The position numbers and the translations under genes were made by a program. A DNA stretch of 64,000 nt from FEN-33 sp963768775 (GTDB taxonomy: Archaea > Thermoplasmatota > Thermoplasmata > Methanomassiliicoccales > UBA472): contig CAVYIY010000005.1 in NCBI GenBank assembly GCA_963768775.1, forward strand, positions 228,657 to 292,656, given 5' to 3'. Under the pieces are notes generated by a model. That model searched no databases. It was not told the origin of the DNA and saw only the letters and a program-made list of their open reading frames with translations. Below are positions 35,598 to 44,935 of the stretch, one piece after another. Numbering within the stretch: the first letter of the stretch is position 1; every line of letters begins with the position of its first letter.

Positions 35598-35822
35598 ATG
35601 GCATCTGAAGAAGAGATCGAAAAGAATAAAGAGATTAGAAGACAAAGGAGAATGTATCGCAAATTCCAAAAGAGAGTTCTAAATCGTCTCGACAATTCGG
35701 GCAAATTCATCTCTATTGCCCAGGCCATAAACGGTTCAAACTTCGTCGATCTGGTGGAAGGAAAGCTGCTCTCGATCCTCCTAGAGAATGAGAAGGAGCT
35801 GCAAAAGCTAAAGATGAAGTGA
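35598..35822 (+). CDS. Small charged helical protein
   Basis: The 74-residue protein starts with an acidic then basic helix (EEEIEKNKEIRRQRRMYRKF) and ends in a coiled-coil-like LLENEKELQKLKMK. The middle (RLDNSGKFISIAQAINGSNF) looks folded. No family is recognised, and there is no close partner on this strand. Confidence 0.45.
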   Translation: MASEEEIEKNKEIRRQRRMYRKFQKRVLNRLDNSGKFISIAQAINGSNFVDLVEGKLLSILLENEKELQKLKMK

Positions 35823-36067
35823 ATCGAGCTGACGGAGCCTGATCTATTGGTGTTTTTAATGGGGGATAAACGAAAAATCAGCTCAACGAGTTTGAGGGAC
35901 CTGGTGGCATTAAAGTTTAAGATCATGGATAAGTGTCCTTACGGGCTTCGATGGAATCATTCTCATCTTGGGGGGGAGTTCAAATAGCGTTACCAATCCG
36001 CAAAGAATAACAAATTTAATCATCGCTCGGGCATGTTTTTAAGAAGACTGTTTCGATTCATTGTGTT

Positions 36068-36307
36068 ATGAAAGTAAAAGTAATCCGTAAGATTTCCAAG
36101 ATCGAAGCTAAGGAAAGGATAAAGGTTGCCCAGGTCGATGCTAAGGAAAGGAAAAAGGTCGCCGTAATAGAGGCCAAGGAAAAGAAAGAAGTCGATAAGG
36201 ACGAGTTAAAGAAGACCATGATCGAAAAGAAAGCAAAAGACAAAATCCTACAGTTGCAATCGAAGAAATCCAAAGACAAGATTCTCCATTTGCGAACAAA
36301 GAAATGA
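36068..36307 (+). CDS. Lys/Glu-rich coiled-coil protein with internal repeats
   Basis: This 79-residue, almost wholly charged protein is built of near-repeats: IEAKERIKVAQVD, AKERKKVAVIE, AKEKKEVDKDE, then SKKSKDKILQL / SKKSKDKILHL. It probably forms one long helix. It may bind nucleic acid or be structural; it could also be a low-complexity frame by chance, but codon pattern and length favour a gene. Confidence 0.45.
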   Translation: MKVKVIRKISKIEAKERIKVAQVDAKERKKVAVIEAKEKKEVDKDELKKTMIEKKAKDKILQLQSKKSKDKILHLRTKK

Positions 36308-36344
36308 CCGGCACGTTAAGCTTGAACCGAACGCTTTGGTGCAG

Positions 36345-36358
36345 GCGGTGAGGTTCGG
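36345..36358 (+). repeat. Intergenic repeat family A, copy 4 (short)
   Basis: GCGGTGAGGTTCGG, diverging from the core at both ends. Confidence 0.5.
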
Positions 36359-36447
36359 ATCCATTGATTGCTTTGCGCACGTGTTTGATATCAACGTTTG
36401 GTATAATACCGTTCGTTAAGTAGCAAAACGTCGGCTAGTACTATCCG

Positions 36448-36651
36448 ATGATGAATCACAACAAGATGGTCATGCCCAAACACAGGATAAGAGCGATGCA
36501 ATATGCGACTACGCTTGAGGGCATCGATCTGAAATATGTTATCTGTTTAGGATGCCATAGATCGAAATTGCGGTCTGAAAGATGCCCTAACTGCAGACTG
36601 CGGTCAACAAGCCATCAGGTTTTTCGCGAATATATTCCAAAACCATCGTGA
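36448..36651 (+). CDS. Small zinc-binding protein
   Basis: The 67-residue protein has CLGCHRSKLRSERCPNC, a compact two-knuckle zinc site, after a helical N-terminus (RIRAMQYATTLEGIDL). A family A repeat overlaps its TGA. Function unknown. Confidence 0.5.
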   Translation: MMNHNKMVMPKHRIRAMQYATTLEGIDLKYVICLGCHRSKLRSERCPNCRLRSTSHQVFREYIPKPS

Positions 36652-36668
36652 TGCGGTGAGATTCGGAC
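36650..36668 (+). repeat. Intergenic repeat family A, copy 5
   Basis: GATGCGGTGAGATTCGGAC differs from the core at two positions and begins inside the stop codon of the small zinc-binding gene. Confidence 0.6.
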
Positions 36669-36867
36669 TGTGAAACTGTTATGACAAAAGGGTTTTCACC
36701 TCGACTTTCCGCTTCCAGATGCATTGATTCATGACGCGGACCATCTAAATATTACTCTATGGCAATCTAAAAATATCTTTTATCCGGATAGTGGCGCTAG
36801 GTGGTAACCGACGGACAGTAATCTGGAGATTCTGGTCCTGCTCATCATATCAGCCATAGCAATCATT

Positions 36868-37968
36868 TTGACCTTTTTCACGTCGAAATCCGCCATCAAC
36901 ACCCGCAAAGCCTGGATCGCCAAAGCTGTGGAGGAGACGACCACCGAAGCATCTGCCCAAAAGGATAGGCACATTGTCTACGAAGACTACCCAGTACGGA
37001 ACTATGTGATCGGGCTGACCGGGTGCTCTGCAATAGCTTGTTTGGTGATCGTTGTATTCTTCACAAATAACAATGTTATCCAAATGTACCGCCTTGGAGA
37101 CCTGGCACCCGATTTTGCAATAGCTGGCATAATAATCCTCGCAGTACTGATACCGCTTCTTTATAATTATCTCCAGAGGCTGGCCAATTCAATGTTCATC
37201 GTTTCTGAGGAAGGCATCGACGAACGCAGGCTCGGTGATTCCGGTCAAAGGTCGATACGGTTAATTCAATGGAACGAGGTCTCCAAGGTCTGGACCGGAC
37301 AGAGCAGGCAAGGTTACAGGAACGTCCAGGTGGGAATCAAAAGCAACCATGGAGAGATAGCGATCTGGCCTTATTGGATCAATTTCCAGTACCTGGCGGA
37401 GAAGATGCTCCGGCTTGCCTCCAAAGCAGAGATGAGCCAACATGCCATAGACATATTGAAGTGGAAGGCCAGCGAGGTTGATAAAAGCGTTCCCAAATCT
37501 TCAATCTCCCAAAGCAGGAAGAATGTCAATGTCAGCCCCAATAAATTCTGGAAACGGAGATCGGGAAGAATAGCAATCTGGTCGATCGGCATTGCGGCTT
37601 CGATAGCTATATTGATGATCGTTACCGCATCGAACGTCAATCTCTATTTCGCTGCTGCGGCCTATGCGGACACTTCTGCATCACCCCCTGCTGGCTTTCA
37701 ATTCATTAGGGTATATGTGGAAATGCAAGACAAGAATCAAAATCAAGACATGCCGGTCGGTCCATCGAGTTTCGAATTGAAGACAAATACCGGTGCCTCA
37801 TACAAATGGGATTCTGAGCTCCGGAACAATCTGCCAAGCGATCTGAGCAACGGTCGAATCTATTCATTCGATCTTGGATTCGAAATCCCGATCGCAGAGT
37901 ACGCTAGTACTCTAACTTTCCATTATGGTCCCTTCAATATCTATTCCGACACCACATCGTGTCAATAA
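36868..37968 (+). CDS. Membrane protein with PH-like part and an extracellular DUF4352-like domain
   Basis: The 366-residue frame has membrane helices at CSAIACLVIVVFFTNNNVI and FAIAGIIILAVLIPLLYNYL. A PH-like signature follows (MFIVSEEGIDERRLGDSG... IRLIQWNEVSKVW), then a further helix (IAIWSIGIAASIAILMIVTA) and a beta-rich outer domain (FQFIRVYVEMQDKNQNQ... FELKTNTGASYKWDSEL) like DUF4352. The TTG start is doubtful. The frame is open 60 bases upstream and encodes another hydrophobic helix (LEILVLLIISAIAIILTFFT) but has no canonical start there, so the true N-terminus is unclear or a base is wrong. Confidence 0.6.
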   Translation: MTFFTSKSAINTRKAWIAKAVEETTTEASAQKDRHIVYEDYPVRNYVIGLTGCSAIACLVIVVFFTNNNVIQMYRLGDLAPDFAIAGIIILAVLIPLLYNYLQRLANSMFIVSEEGIDERRLGDSGQRSIRLIQWNEVSKVWTGQSRQGYRNVQVGIKSNHGEIAIWPYWINFQYLAEKMLRLASKAEMSQHAIDILKWKASEVDKSVPKSSISQSRKNVNVSPNKFWKRRSGRIAIWSIGIAASIAILMIVTASNVNLYFAAAAYADTSASPPAGFQFIRVYVEMQDKNQNQDMPVGPSSFELKTNTGASYKWDSELRNNLPSDLSNGRIYSFDLGFEIPIAEYASTLTFHYGPFNIYSDTTSCQ

Positions 37969-38260
37969 TTGCGGGCAAACGATTTTGTCTCACCCATAAT
38001 AAATCGCTATTCAGCAGATTATGCTACAGTTTCATGCCGCCTGACACATTTTCAGAGACCTCAATTATTGTCCTTGATATGGTTCTCAAACAACTAATTC
38101 ACAATTTTGCGGCAATTGTGGAAATCGATAGATAACTGATTGATGCCCTGTAGTTTGAATTCCGACGAGTTCATTACAGATTGACCGAGAACACCTTTTA
38201 AAGGTCCACATCCCATTGATATCCACCGAAAAACAACTGGAAAGAGTCGGTGAATTGCTC

Positions 38261-41200
38261 ATGCTTCCTAAGGAGTCGACCAGGATTGCCTTTGTTATAA
38301 TGATTTTATTATCGGGATTATTGCTAGGAGGATGTTCTTGCCCAGTTTCAAGCGCGGCTGCTGGCACGACTCCGCCGACAGTGTCCTTCATAATCCAGCG
38401 CAACGGAACCAATGTCGTTTCTGCAATGGAGAATCAGCCATTAGTTTTGACTGGTAACGCCACGATCAACAATAATGGGAACTTCAGTTCATTGAACTTC
38501 ACCTGGTCCTTTGGTGATTCGACCAATGGAAACGGAGCATGGGTTAGGCATACATTCACGACGATAAAGATCTTCAATGTAGTGCTCAGCGTCCGCGATT
38601 CAGTCGGGAATGTGGCTAACTTGACTAGGAGCCTGGTAATTACCTCCTCACCTCGACCCGATCTGCGATTGATTTCTATGATTTTCTCGCCAACGATATT
38701 CACCGTAGGCGAACAAGGAACGATCAAAGTGAACGTGAGTAACGTCGGCAACGATGTTGCAATCCTACCGCACCTGGAGTTTTATCTCTTGAACTCTGAT
38801 AGTTCGAAGAGCTTCATTGGCAACGAGACCTCTTTCACGGTCAACGGAACCACTGCGACAGACCTGAATCCGGGACAGTATGGTTTGTTTTCCTTCGGCT
38901 GGGTCCCAAGCTCTCTCGGCAACTTCACCATACTGGTAACAGCAGTGGTGGATCGTGAGATTAACCTAGCTGATAATTCTGATACAAGTCTTATCAACGT
39001 GGTTTCCTCAGGGGGCCAGGTTGGCGACTACACTTATACGGTAAGCGGTGGAAATGCCACTATTACAGGATATAACGGATCAGGTGGAACAATAACGATT
39101 CCTTCTGCACTGGGTGGGTACCCAACAGTCAACATAGGGCCAAGTGCGTTCGAAAACAATGTCAATCTAACTTCTGTAACTATTCCAGACAATGTAACAG
39201 TCATTTGGGAAATGGCATTCGACTCCTGTTCCAACCTGACATCCGTGAAAATTGGCGATGGGGTCAAGGTCATCGCGTGGGATGCATTTTACTCCTGCAA
39301 TTACCTGACCACTGTAATTATCGGAAGCAACGTAACCTCCATCGAGGAATATGCGTTCAGCGACTGCGCATCCCTAACATCCATGACCCTTCCCCGTAGC
39401 CTTATTGTGATAGGAGATGGCGCATTCTCTTACTGCACTTCCCTGACTTCTGTAAACCTTGGAAACAACGTAACCTCCATCGCGGAATATGCGTTCCAAG
39501 ACTGCACCCATCTGGCCTCAGTTACCATTCCAATCAATGTTACAGTCATAGGATCTTCTGCATTCGGCGGCTGCAGCTCGCTGATTGCGATAAATGTTAG
39601 TGCTGGCAACCCAAACCTTGCTAGCGTCGATGGCGTGCTTTATAATAAGAACATTACAACCCTGATCGAATGCCCGGGAGGAAAAGTGGGCCCATTCATC
39701 ATTCCAGGTAGTGTCACTTACATTGAGGACGTTGCAGCCAATGACTGCACCTTCCTGACTTCCGCAACAATTCCTAACAGCGTCAACCACGTAGGAGATG
39801 ATGCGTTCTACGGCTGCACCTCCTTGACATCCATGACTATAGGAAACGGTGTTACAACCTTTGGTGTTCAGGCATTTGGAGACTGCACCTCCCTGACATC
39901 AATAACAGTGAACCCGGACAACCCGAACTATGCTAGCGTCGATGGCGTGCTTTATAATAAAAACATTACGACCTTGATTGAATGCCCGGGAGGAAGGACG
40001 GGCGCATTCACAGTACCCAGCAGCGTCACATCTATAAGAGGTTGGTCGTGCAATGATTGTCCACTATTGACCGCGGTGAACATTCCCGATAGCGTTGATT
40101 CTATTGGGGACTCATCGTTCCGACTTTGCAATTCCCTAACTTCTCTGAACATTTCAGGGGCGATCACATTCATCGGGAACCAAACGTTTTCATTATGCAA
40201 TTCATTGAGGTCAATAACAATCCCCGCTAATGTCACGACCATTTGGTATGGCGCATTCTACCATTGTAGCAACCTGACCTCCATGACTTTCTTGGGACTG
40301 ATCGCGCCAACATTCGTTGCCCAAGATTGGATCGATAGCACTCCCGCAGGAATAAGAGGCCATGCCTATGCGGCTTCGGATTTTCCAGCACCTGGGAGCA
40401 TTTTCAATGGATTGACCATGGGTGCCAATATCAAGGGAGTACCCGGCACCCCGACCGATCTGTCAGCGATCGCAGGCAATGGCGAGGTGATCCTATCGTG
40501 GAGAGCCCCGGTCAGCGATGGCGGCTACTACGTCACAGGTTTCAATGTATATCGTTCCATGAGCATGACAGGGAACTACTCCCTTATCTCCACCCCCCAA
40601 GACCTGGCATACCCAGACACTGGATTGATCAACAACCGGACCTATTGGTATTCCATCAGCGCGGTCAATGCCGCTGGGGAAGGAGCGAAGACCGCCCCAA
40701 TATCGTCCACGCCTATCGCGCCTAGCTATCTGACTCCTAGCTTCTCATGGCACAATAACACTAAAGGCTATTCCATCCTCGTTCCCGATGGCTGGACAGC
40801 ACTGGATAATGCGACCGTTGGCGGCAACCAAGCAGACACGTTGATCTGGGGCCCGATCATCTCTGGTTTTCATACAAACGTCGGTGTGAAGACCGGGACG
40901 GACGCGTCCATAACTGACACGCAGGCCTATCTGAGCCATATGGTCCAATCAACTATCAGTGGTATGAATAAGCAAGGAGTGAACGCGGTAATGACCGGCA
41001 CTCCGCAGTATGTGAAGATCTCGAACTACTCGGCCGTGGTGTTCGGGATTGACGACTCCTATTCTGGCGTCAACGTGCATCAAGAGGTCGCTCTTATCAT
41101 CGATGCCAGTCACTCATTCTTCTGGACGATCATATGCTCCGAGAGCAGAGATGCTAGAGCCCAGCTCGACCCGATCTTCAGCACGATCATTTACGGCTTC

Positions 41201-41806
41201 GCGATAACTTCTGTGCCAAGCCTGAGCAACGCGGACATATTCATTCTCGTTGCCATCGTCATCATGATCGGAGCGATAGTGGTCGCACTCGCGTTCGTCT
41301 TGCTCAGGCGCAAAGGAAAGAGGAAGGCGGTACCACCTCCTTATGTGCTAATGCAGAATAATGCGAACGAGCCATCAAACAACGGTTCGGGCCAAATGCC
41401 ACCTGGGAATCCGCCTCAGCCGTCTCCGTCTCAAGACCAGACCTATAGATCCCCACCTGCAATGAATCAGGATCAGCTACCCACTCAATCCCCGATGCCG
41501 TCCTCGTGGGGACAATTGAAATATTGTCCTTGGTGCGGAGTGTCAACAACTGGCTCGCAATTCTGCGGTAACTGCGGGAAGGAAATTGGAACGATCGAAA
41601 CGCCCACAAAGAAAAAGAGACCCCAAACACCAATCGAGAAGCTCGGTGGGATCATTTCTGGTTTAGGCGCATTTGCGGCAGGATGGGGGACCGTGGCATT
41701 GGTTAATGGCCAGGATTGGGTTCCTGCGATAACCGTCGGGGCGATCGCAATCATCATCGGAGGAGCCATAGTTACTTACGAAAGAAGACGTAAGAGGGCT
41801 AAATAA
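38261..41806 (+). CDS. Large multidomain surface protein (PKD, CARDB, BspA LRR, Fn3, PsbP-like) with cytosolic zinc ribbon
   Basis: From the ATG of MLPKESTR the protein is about 1180 residues. The signal contains LLLGGC, which fits a lipobox. Outside lie a PKD-like domain (about 35-125), a CARDB-like domain (130-245), some 15 BspA repeats (255-705), one Fn3 domain (725-820) and a PsbP/DUF1795-like domain (825-985; YSILVPDGWTALDN). After a membrane helix (IFILVAIVIMIGAIVVALAF) come a Pro/Gln-rich linker, a zinc ribbon (YCPWCGVSTTGSQFCGNCGK) and two more membrane helices. A TTTTAAAGG TATA-like box lies about 65 bases upstream. It is likely a cell-contact protein; the zinc ribbon on the inner side is unusual. 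Confidence 0.8.
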   Translation: MLPKESTRIAFVIMILLSGLLLGGCSCPVSSAAAGTTPPTVSFIIQRNGTNVVSAMENQPLVLTGNATINNNGNFSSLNFTWSFGDSTNGNGAWVRHTFTTIKIFNVVLSVRDSVGNVANLTRSLVITSSPRPDLRLISMIFSPTIFTVGEQGTIKVNVSNVGNDVAILPHLEFYLLNSDSSKSFIGNETSFTVNGTTATDLNPGQYGLFSFGWVPSSLGNFTILVTAVVDREINLADNSDTSLINVVSSGGQVGDYTYTVSGGNATITGYNGSGGTITIPSALGGYPTVNIGPSAFENNVNLTSVTIPDNVTVIWEMAFDSCSNLTSVKIGDGVKVIAWDAFYSCNYLTTVIIGSNVTSIEEYAFSDCASLTSMTLPRSLIVIGDGAFSYCTSLTSVNLGNNVTSIAEYAFQDCTHLASVTIPINVTVIGSSAFGGCSSLIAINVSAGNPNLASVDGVLYNKNITTLIECPGGKVGPFIIPGSVTYIEDVAANDCTFLTSATIPNSVNHVGDDAFYGCTSLTSMTIGNGVTTFGVQAFGDCTSLTSITVNPDNPNYASVDGVLYNKNITTLIECPGGRTGAFTVPSSVTSIRGWSCNDCPLLTAVNIPDSVDSIGDSSFRLCNSLTSLNISGAITFIGNQTFSLCNSLRSITIPANVTTIWYGAFYHCSNLTSMTFLGLIAPTFVAQDWIDSTPAGIRGHAYAASDFPAPGSIFNGLTMGANIKGVPGTPTDLSAIAGNGEVILSWRAPVSDGGYYVTGFNVYRSMSMTGNYSLISTPQDLAYPDTGLINNRTYWYSISAVNAAGEGAKTAPISSTPIAPSYLTPSFSWHNNTKGYSILVPDGWTALDNATVGGNQADTLIWGPIISGFHTNVGVKTGTDASITDTQAYLSHMVQSTISGMNKQGVNAVMTGTPQYVKISNYSAVVFGIDDSYSGVNVHQEVALIIDASHSFFWTIICSESRDARAQLDPIFSTIIYGFAITSVPSLSNADIFILVAIVIMIGAIVVALAFVLLRRKGKRKAVPPPYVLMQNNANEPSNNGSGQMPPGNPPQPSPSQDQTYRSPPAMNQDQLPTQSPMPSSWGQLKYCPWCGVSTTGSQFCGNCGKEIGTIETPTKKKRPQTPIEKLGGIISGLGAFAAGWGTVALVNGQDWVPAITVGAIAIIIGGAIVTYERRRKRAK

Positions 41807-41949
41807 TCAAGTTGGAATGTCATTCTCTGGCCTTCATTTTAGCCAGATGTTACTAAATTACTCGTTGTAATGTTTTAAGTAGCGACATGATTCTACCAAA
41901 AATGGGGAAATAACCGATCTTATATTGAGAAAATAGGAGTGAATTGGCG

Positions 41950-42963
41950 ATGGCTGATGGGCAAACGATGACATGCTCAGGATGTGGCAGGCAGATTGGC
42001 ATGGAGAACAAGTTTTGCCCATATTGCGGAAGACCGCAGAACGTCCAACAGCCTGGTCCGCCACCCGCTCAGCCTTTCAGTCATATGAGGATGTGCTCCG
42101 GATGCGGACGTCAAATTCCAGTTGAATACAATGTCTGCCCCTATTGTGGTAGACCTCAGAATCAGCCGCTAGGTCCGATCGCATCAACGGCATTTGGAGT
42201 CGATGCAAAATCGAGAATAATCGAAGCGGCAAGAGCAAGACAGCAAAGCGATAAACTGATGGAAGGCATCTGGCTGATCCTAATCGTGCTGCTCCCTCTG
42301 ATCGTTTTCATTGGGGTCGCAATATTCTTTGCCGTTGAAACCGCGGACGCCGTCAATTTGCGGAACGGCATCATTGGTGCCGATTTCCTTGGGGCCATTC
42401 TCGTGATGATAATCCTCGCCATTATTGCGTTGATATTCTTCATCGTTACTTACCATAAGCTCCTGGAGAGGAACGATGCGCATAGCAGAAGAGAAAGAAT
42501 GCTCAGGGAGGGCATGATCGAATACTTCACATCGAAGGCAAGAGAACGAGGAATGGAACAGGCACTTGCCATTCAGCTTGCAACAATGAACAACATTAAT
42601 TCAGAATCGAATGCCGAGGAGACGAACCAACATAACTGGTATGCATTGCTGTTGTTGGTACCGGTGATTGGCATTTTCTTCAATTTTTATATCCTTTACA
42701 TCTTGACGCAATACGATGCGAAGCATAATCAAAGATGGCAGGCATTCGCTCAACAAACCCAATATGCTGGACAAGCCCTTGGAATGACGATAATGTTCCC
42801 CTCGTGGAAGAGCACTCCGCAAAGGTCGTTCTTCCTTTACCTCGTTCTCGACTTATTAACTGGATTGTTCTCGATCTATTGGCTTTACGTTTTGCTGACG
42901 GACGTGAACGAGCACTACAAGGCGCAATGGCAGTTCGAGGATCAGTTGATAAGATCCATTTGA
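41950..42963 (+). CDS. Membrane protein with two N-terminal zinc ribbons
   Basis: The 337-residue protein has two tandem ribbons (MTCSGCGRQIGMENKFCPYC and MCSGCGRQIPVEYNVCPYCG), then four membrane segments: two together (WLILIVLLPLIVFIGVAIFF, FLGAILVMIILAIIALIFF), then ALLLLVPVIGIFFNFYILYI and FFLYLVLDLLTGLFSIYWLY. A cytosolic helix region lies between the pairs. AGGAG lies 10 bases before the chosen ATG; a TTG two codons earlier is also possible. It follows the 38-kb surface-protein gene by about 140 bases and shares its ribbon type. Confidence 0.7.
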   Translation: MADGQTMTCSGCGRQIGMENKFCPYCGRPQNVQQPGPPPAQPFSHMRMCSGCGRQIPVEYNVCPYCGRPQNQPLGPIASTAFGVDAKSRIIEAARARQQSDKLMEGIWLILIVLLPLIVFIGVAIFFAVETADAVNLRNGIIGADFLGAILVMIILAIIALIFFIVTYHKLLERNDAHSRRERMLREGMIEYFTSKARERGMEQALAIQLATMNNINSESNAEETNQHNWYALLLLVPVIGIFFNFYILYILTQYDAKHNQRWQAFAQQTQYAGQALGMTIMFPSWKSTPQRSFFLYLVLDLLTGLFSIYWLYVLLTDVNEHYKAQWQFEDQLIRSI

Positions 42964-42989
42964 GAATTGTTTGTTGGATTTCTATTGGT

Positions 42990-43007
42990 ATGGGGCGAGG
43001 TTCAGGC
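42990..43007 (+). repeat. Intergenic repeat family A, copy 6
   Basis: ATGGGGCGAGGTTCAGGC then TCTGAGAGATAAGC, matching the copy 1 extension. Confidence 0.55.
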
Positions 43008-43037
43008 TCTGAGAGATAAGCCTAACATTTTCCTTCT

Positions 43038-43629
43038 TCACTCTGTGGACTGATATGCCAGTATCTTCAGGTCCTGAACTTGAGCGACCGCCGTGGAGAG
43101 CTCAAAGAGGAATTTCGCGTCATTGTTTGGGTAATACCCCATTCCGCCATCTGTGAACTCCAAGGAAACGGTCACATTGCCCCTTAAGAAAACTATATTC
43201 CACGTGTTGGCAAATACCTTGGCGAGATAGCCGCTATCGCCGACAGAGATGTTCTCAGTCTCTTCACTGAGACCGCTTCGCGCTAAATTGTCAGCAAATT
43301 CCTGGCCGTTGTGATAATCTTTGGCACAGCTTTCCGTCGTGTTCCAAACAATCAATGCCTCATTGACCAAGACTCCATGGTAGTCGAAATCTCCATATTG
43401 ATATGCGCTTTGATTTTGTTGTAGGGAATCGGGAGGACCTAAGTCCTTCTCAACCTTCCAACCAATTCCTCCGTTCAAATCGCCAGGCCTGATTGATCAA
43501 TCTGTCTGCGAGGTCAGTGAACGAGGCAGGCTGATTGGATTTGGCGGGGACAACCACAATCGCAATGCTGACCACAATGAGAATGCCAATGATCCCTATG
43601 GCAGCGATCTTCTGCCTCTTTCTTACCAT
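43038..43629 (-). pseudogene. Membrane-anchored extracytoplasmic protein with one frameshift
   Basis: The ATG at 43629 opens a typical anchor (MVRKRQKIAAIGIIGILIVV) and continues through SFTDLADRLINQ. Near 43495 the frame must shift to continue as PGDLNGGIGWKVEKDLG, which then runs to the TAG. The second part alone has no anchor. The whole matches the 14.4-kb protein in layout, so the two are paralogs. One extra base (GGCC for GCC) would explain the break, either an error or a recent loss. Confidence 0.6.
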
Positions 43630-43681
43630 ACGAATCTATCGAATAGATTAGGACCGAGGATATAAAAAATGATGATTAAGT

Positions 43682-43700
43682 GATGCGGTGAGGTTCGAAC
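43682..43700 (+). repeat. Intergenic repeat family A, copy 7
   Basis: GATGCGGTGAGGTTCGAAC differs from the core in two bases near its end. Confidence 0.6.
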
Positions 43701-43766
43701 CTTATGATCGGCTAAACTAAAACAGAGCGCAAGATTGAATATGAGACGGCCGAATTGTCGAGTAAG

Positions 43767-44195
43767 ATGAATGATTCTAGGAGCCGATTCACATCGATAT
43801 TCTTTGTAGCTCTCCTATTGATTCTCTGTGCTTTGGTTGCCTCTCAGGTTCTTAACCACAATCAACAATATGATGACACCGTCCATCTTCAATTGCATCC
43901 ATCTGTGTTGTGCAATTATGGGGTGACCGAATATCCCACTTACCGAAACGGAAGCGAAGCAATTGGCGCATCGGTCTTCAATGTCACACTTTTCAACGAT
44001 TTCAATGTCTCAAAGGTTGTTACCATAAACTGCACACTGTTCCAAAAAGGGTCCTTCGGTTTTTTCACATGTTATGGAGAGAAGGTTGTCGAGGTTTCCC
44101 CCAACGCTTCTTTGAGCGTTGAGATGCCCATTTCAAATGCTCGAACCGAAGGGATATGGAATGATGTGCCCATTTGTCCTTCACTCAGTTACTAG
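43767..44195 (+). CDS. Secreted or membrane-anchored beta-rich protein
   Basis: The 142-residue protein has an N-terminal membrane helix (FTSIFFVALLLILCALVASQVL). An outer domain with Ig-like strands and N-glycosylation sequons follows (SVFNVTLFNDFNVSKVVTIN; EVSPNASLSVEMPIS). The domain resembles the DUF4352-like part of the 36.9-kb protein in type but no direct relation is claimed. I chose the ATG over a TTG four codons upstream. Confidence 0.5.
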   Translation: MNDSRSRFTSIFFVALLLILCALVASQVLNHNQQYDDTVHLQLHPSVLCNYGVTEYPTYRNGSEAIGASVFNVTLFNDFNVSKVVTINCTLFQKGSFGFFTCYGEKVVEVSPNASLSVEMPISNARTEGIWNDVPICPSLSY

Positions 44196-44233
44196 TGGAA
44201 AGAGATTTAGAATAATCAAGCCGCCTCGATTGG

Positions 44234-44252
44234 GATGCGGTGAGGTTTGGGC
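44234..44252 (+). repeat. Intergenic repeat family A, copy 8
   Basis: GATGCGGTGAGGTTTGGGC has one change from the core and is followed by CTTGAGAGAT as after copy 1. Confidence 0.6.
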
Positions 44253-44368
44253 CTTGAGAGATCTACATCGAGGCGTCTGGACCTACTGCGGACGATGAGT
44301 CGGTCCCACGCGCCCACAAGGCATTGATACGAATAACCGCCGTTTCTTAAGAAATTAGAAGAGATTCT

Positions 44369-44935
44369 TCATTTTTTCAATTGAGGCTGATTCGGCTTAA
44401 GCAGGGCTAGTCGCTTACTTACATCGGTGTGCGACCTAACCGCCTGCAAGATTATGTCGGACCTGCTGCGGTAGCCCCCTAGGTCAACGATCTCATCAAG
44501 CACTTTGACAAGTGTCACCGGCATCTGCAAGCTGATCACGACGGTGTTCTTAGGCCTCCTATTGCCTTTCTTCTTCCCCGCGCTATTGTTAACGGTCATG
44601 GTCTGCGGTTTTGGTTTTGACCCCTCTCCTTTGACCGGGATTGACCTGTTCTCGGTCTTAGGCGTCATTTGAGTTGATGATATAGACTTCGGCGCCTGCC
44701 GCACAATCGCGTGTGTATCATTTATCTGCGTTCTTGAGCCTGCAACGTGTTGAGCAGTGTCGTTAATTGGCTTGATTTGTCGGGATGATGCTGCGGGATC
44801 CCCTTTCTGCGCAGAGTTTGTTGCTGATTTGTCCTTCGGAGAGTCCGCAGTATCGCTGTCTGCTGGCTTCGAATTTTTGGGCACATCTGCAGAATCGTCA
44901 TCACGGCCAAGGGCTTTCTTCATTCTTCCGAGCAT
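44369..44935 (-). CDS. Ribbon-helix-helix DNA-binding protein with disordered N-terminus
   Basis: The 188-residue protein has about 125 low-complexity polar residues, then a CopG/MetJ-type ribbon-helix-helix fold (NTVVISLQMPVTLVKVLDEIV; GGYRSRSDIILQAVRSHTD). It would bind DNA as a dimer. The long tail (Asp/Ser/Lys/Gln-rich, ending in KKKGNRRPKN) may contact other proteins or DNA. A TATTATATTGG TATA-like box precedes it. Targets are unknown. Confidence 0.75.
   Translation of the reverse strand: MLGRMKKALGRDDDSADVPKNSKPADSDTADSPKDKSATNSAQKGDPAASSRQIKPINDTAQHVAGSRTQINDTHAIVRQAPKSISSTQMTPKTENRSIPVKGEGSKPKPQTMTVNNSAGKKKGNRRPKNTVVISLQMPVTLVKVLDEIVDLGGYRSRSDIILQAVRSHTDVSKRLALLKPNQPQLKK

Noticed and set aside
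13373..43700. Family A core read as a tRNA T-arm (GGTTCGAA-like)
   Set aside because: No acceptor, D or anticodon stem could be built around any copy.
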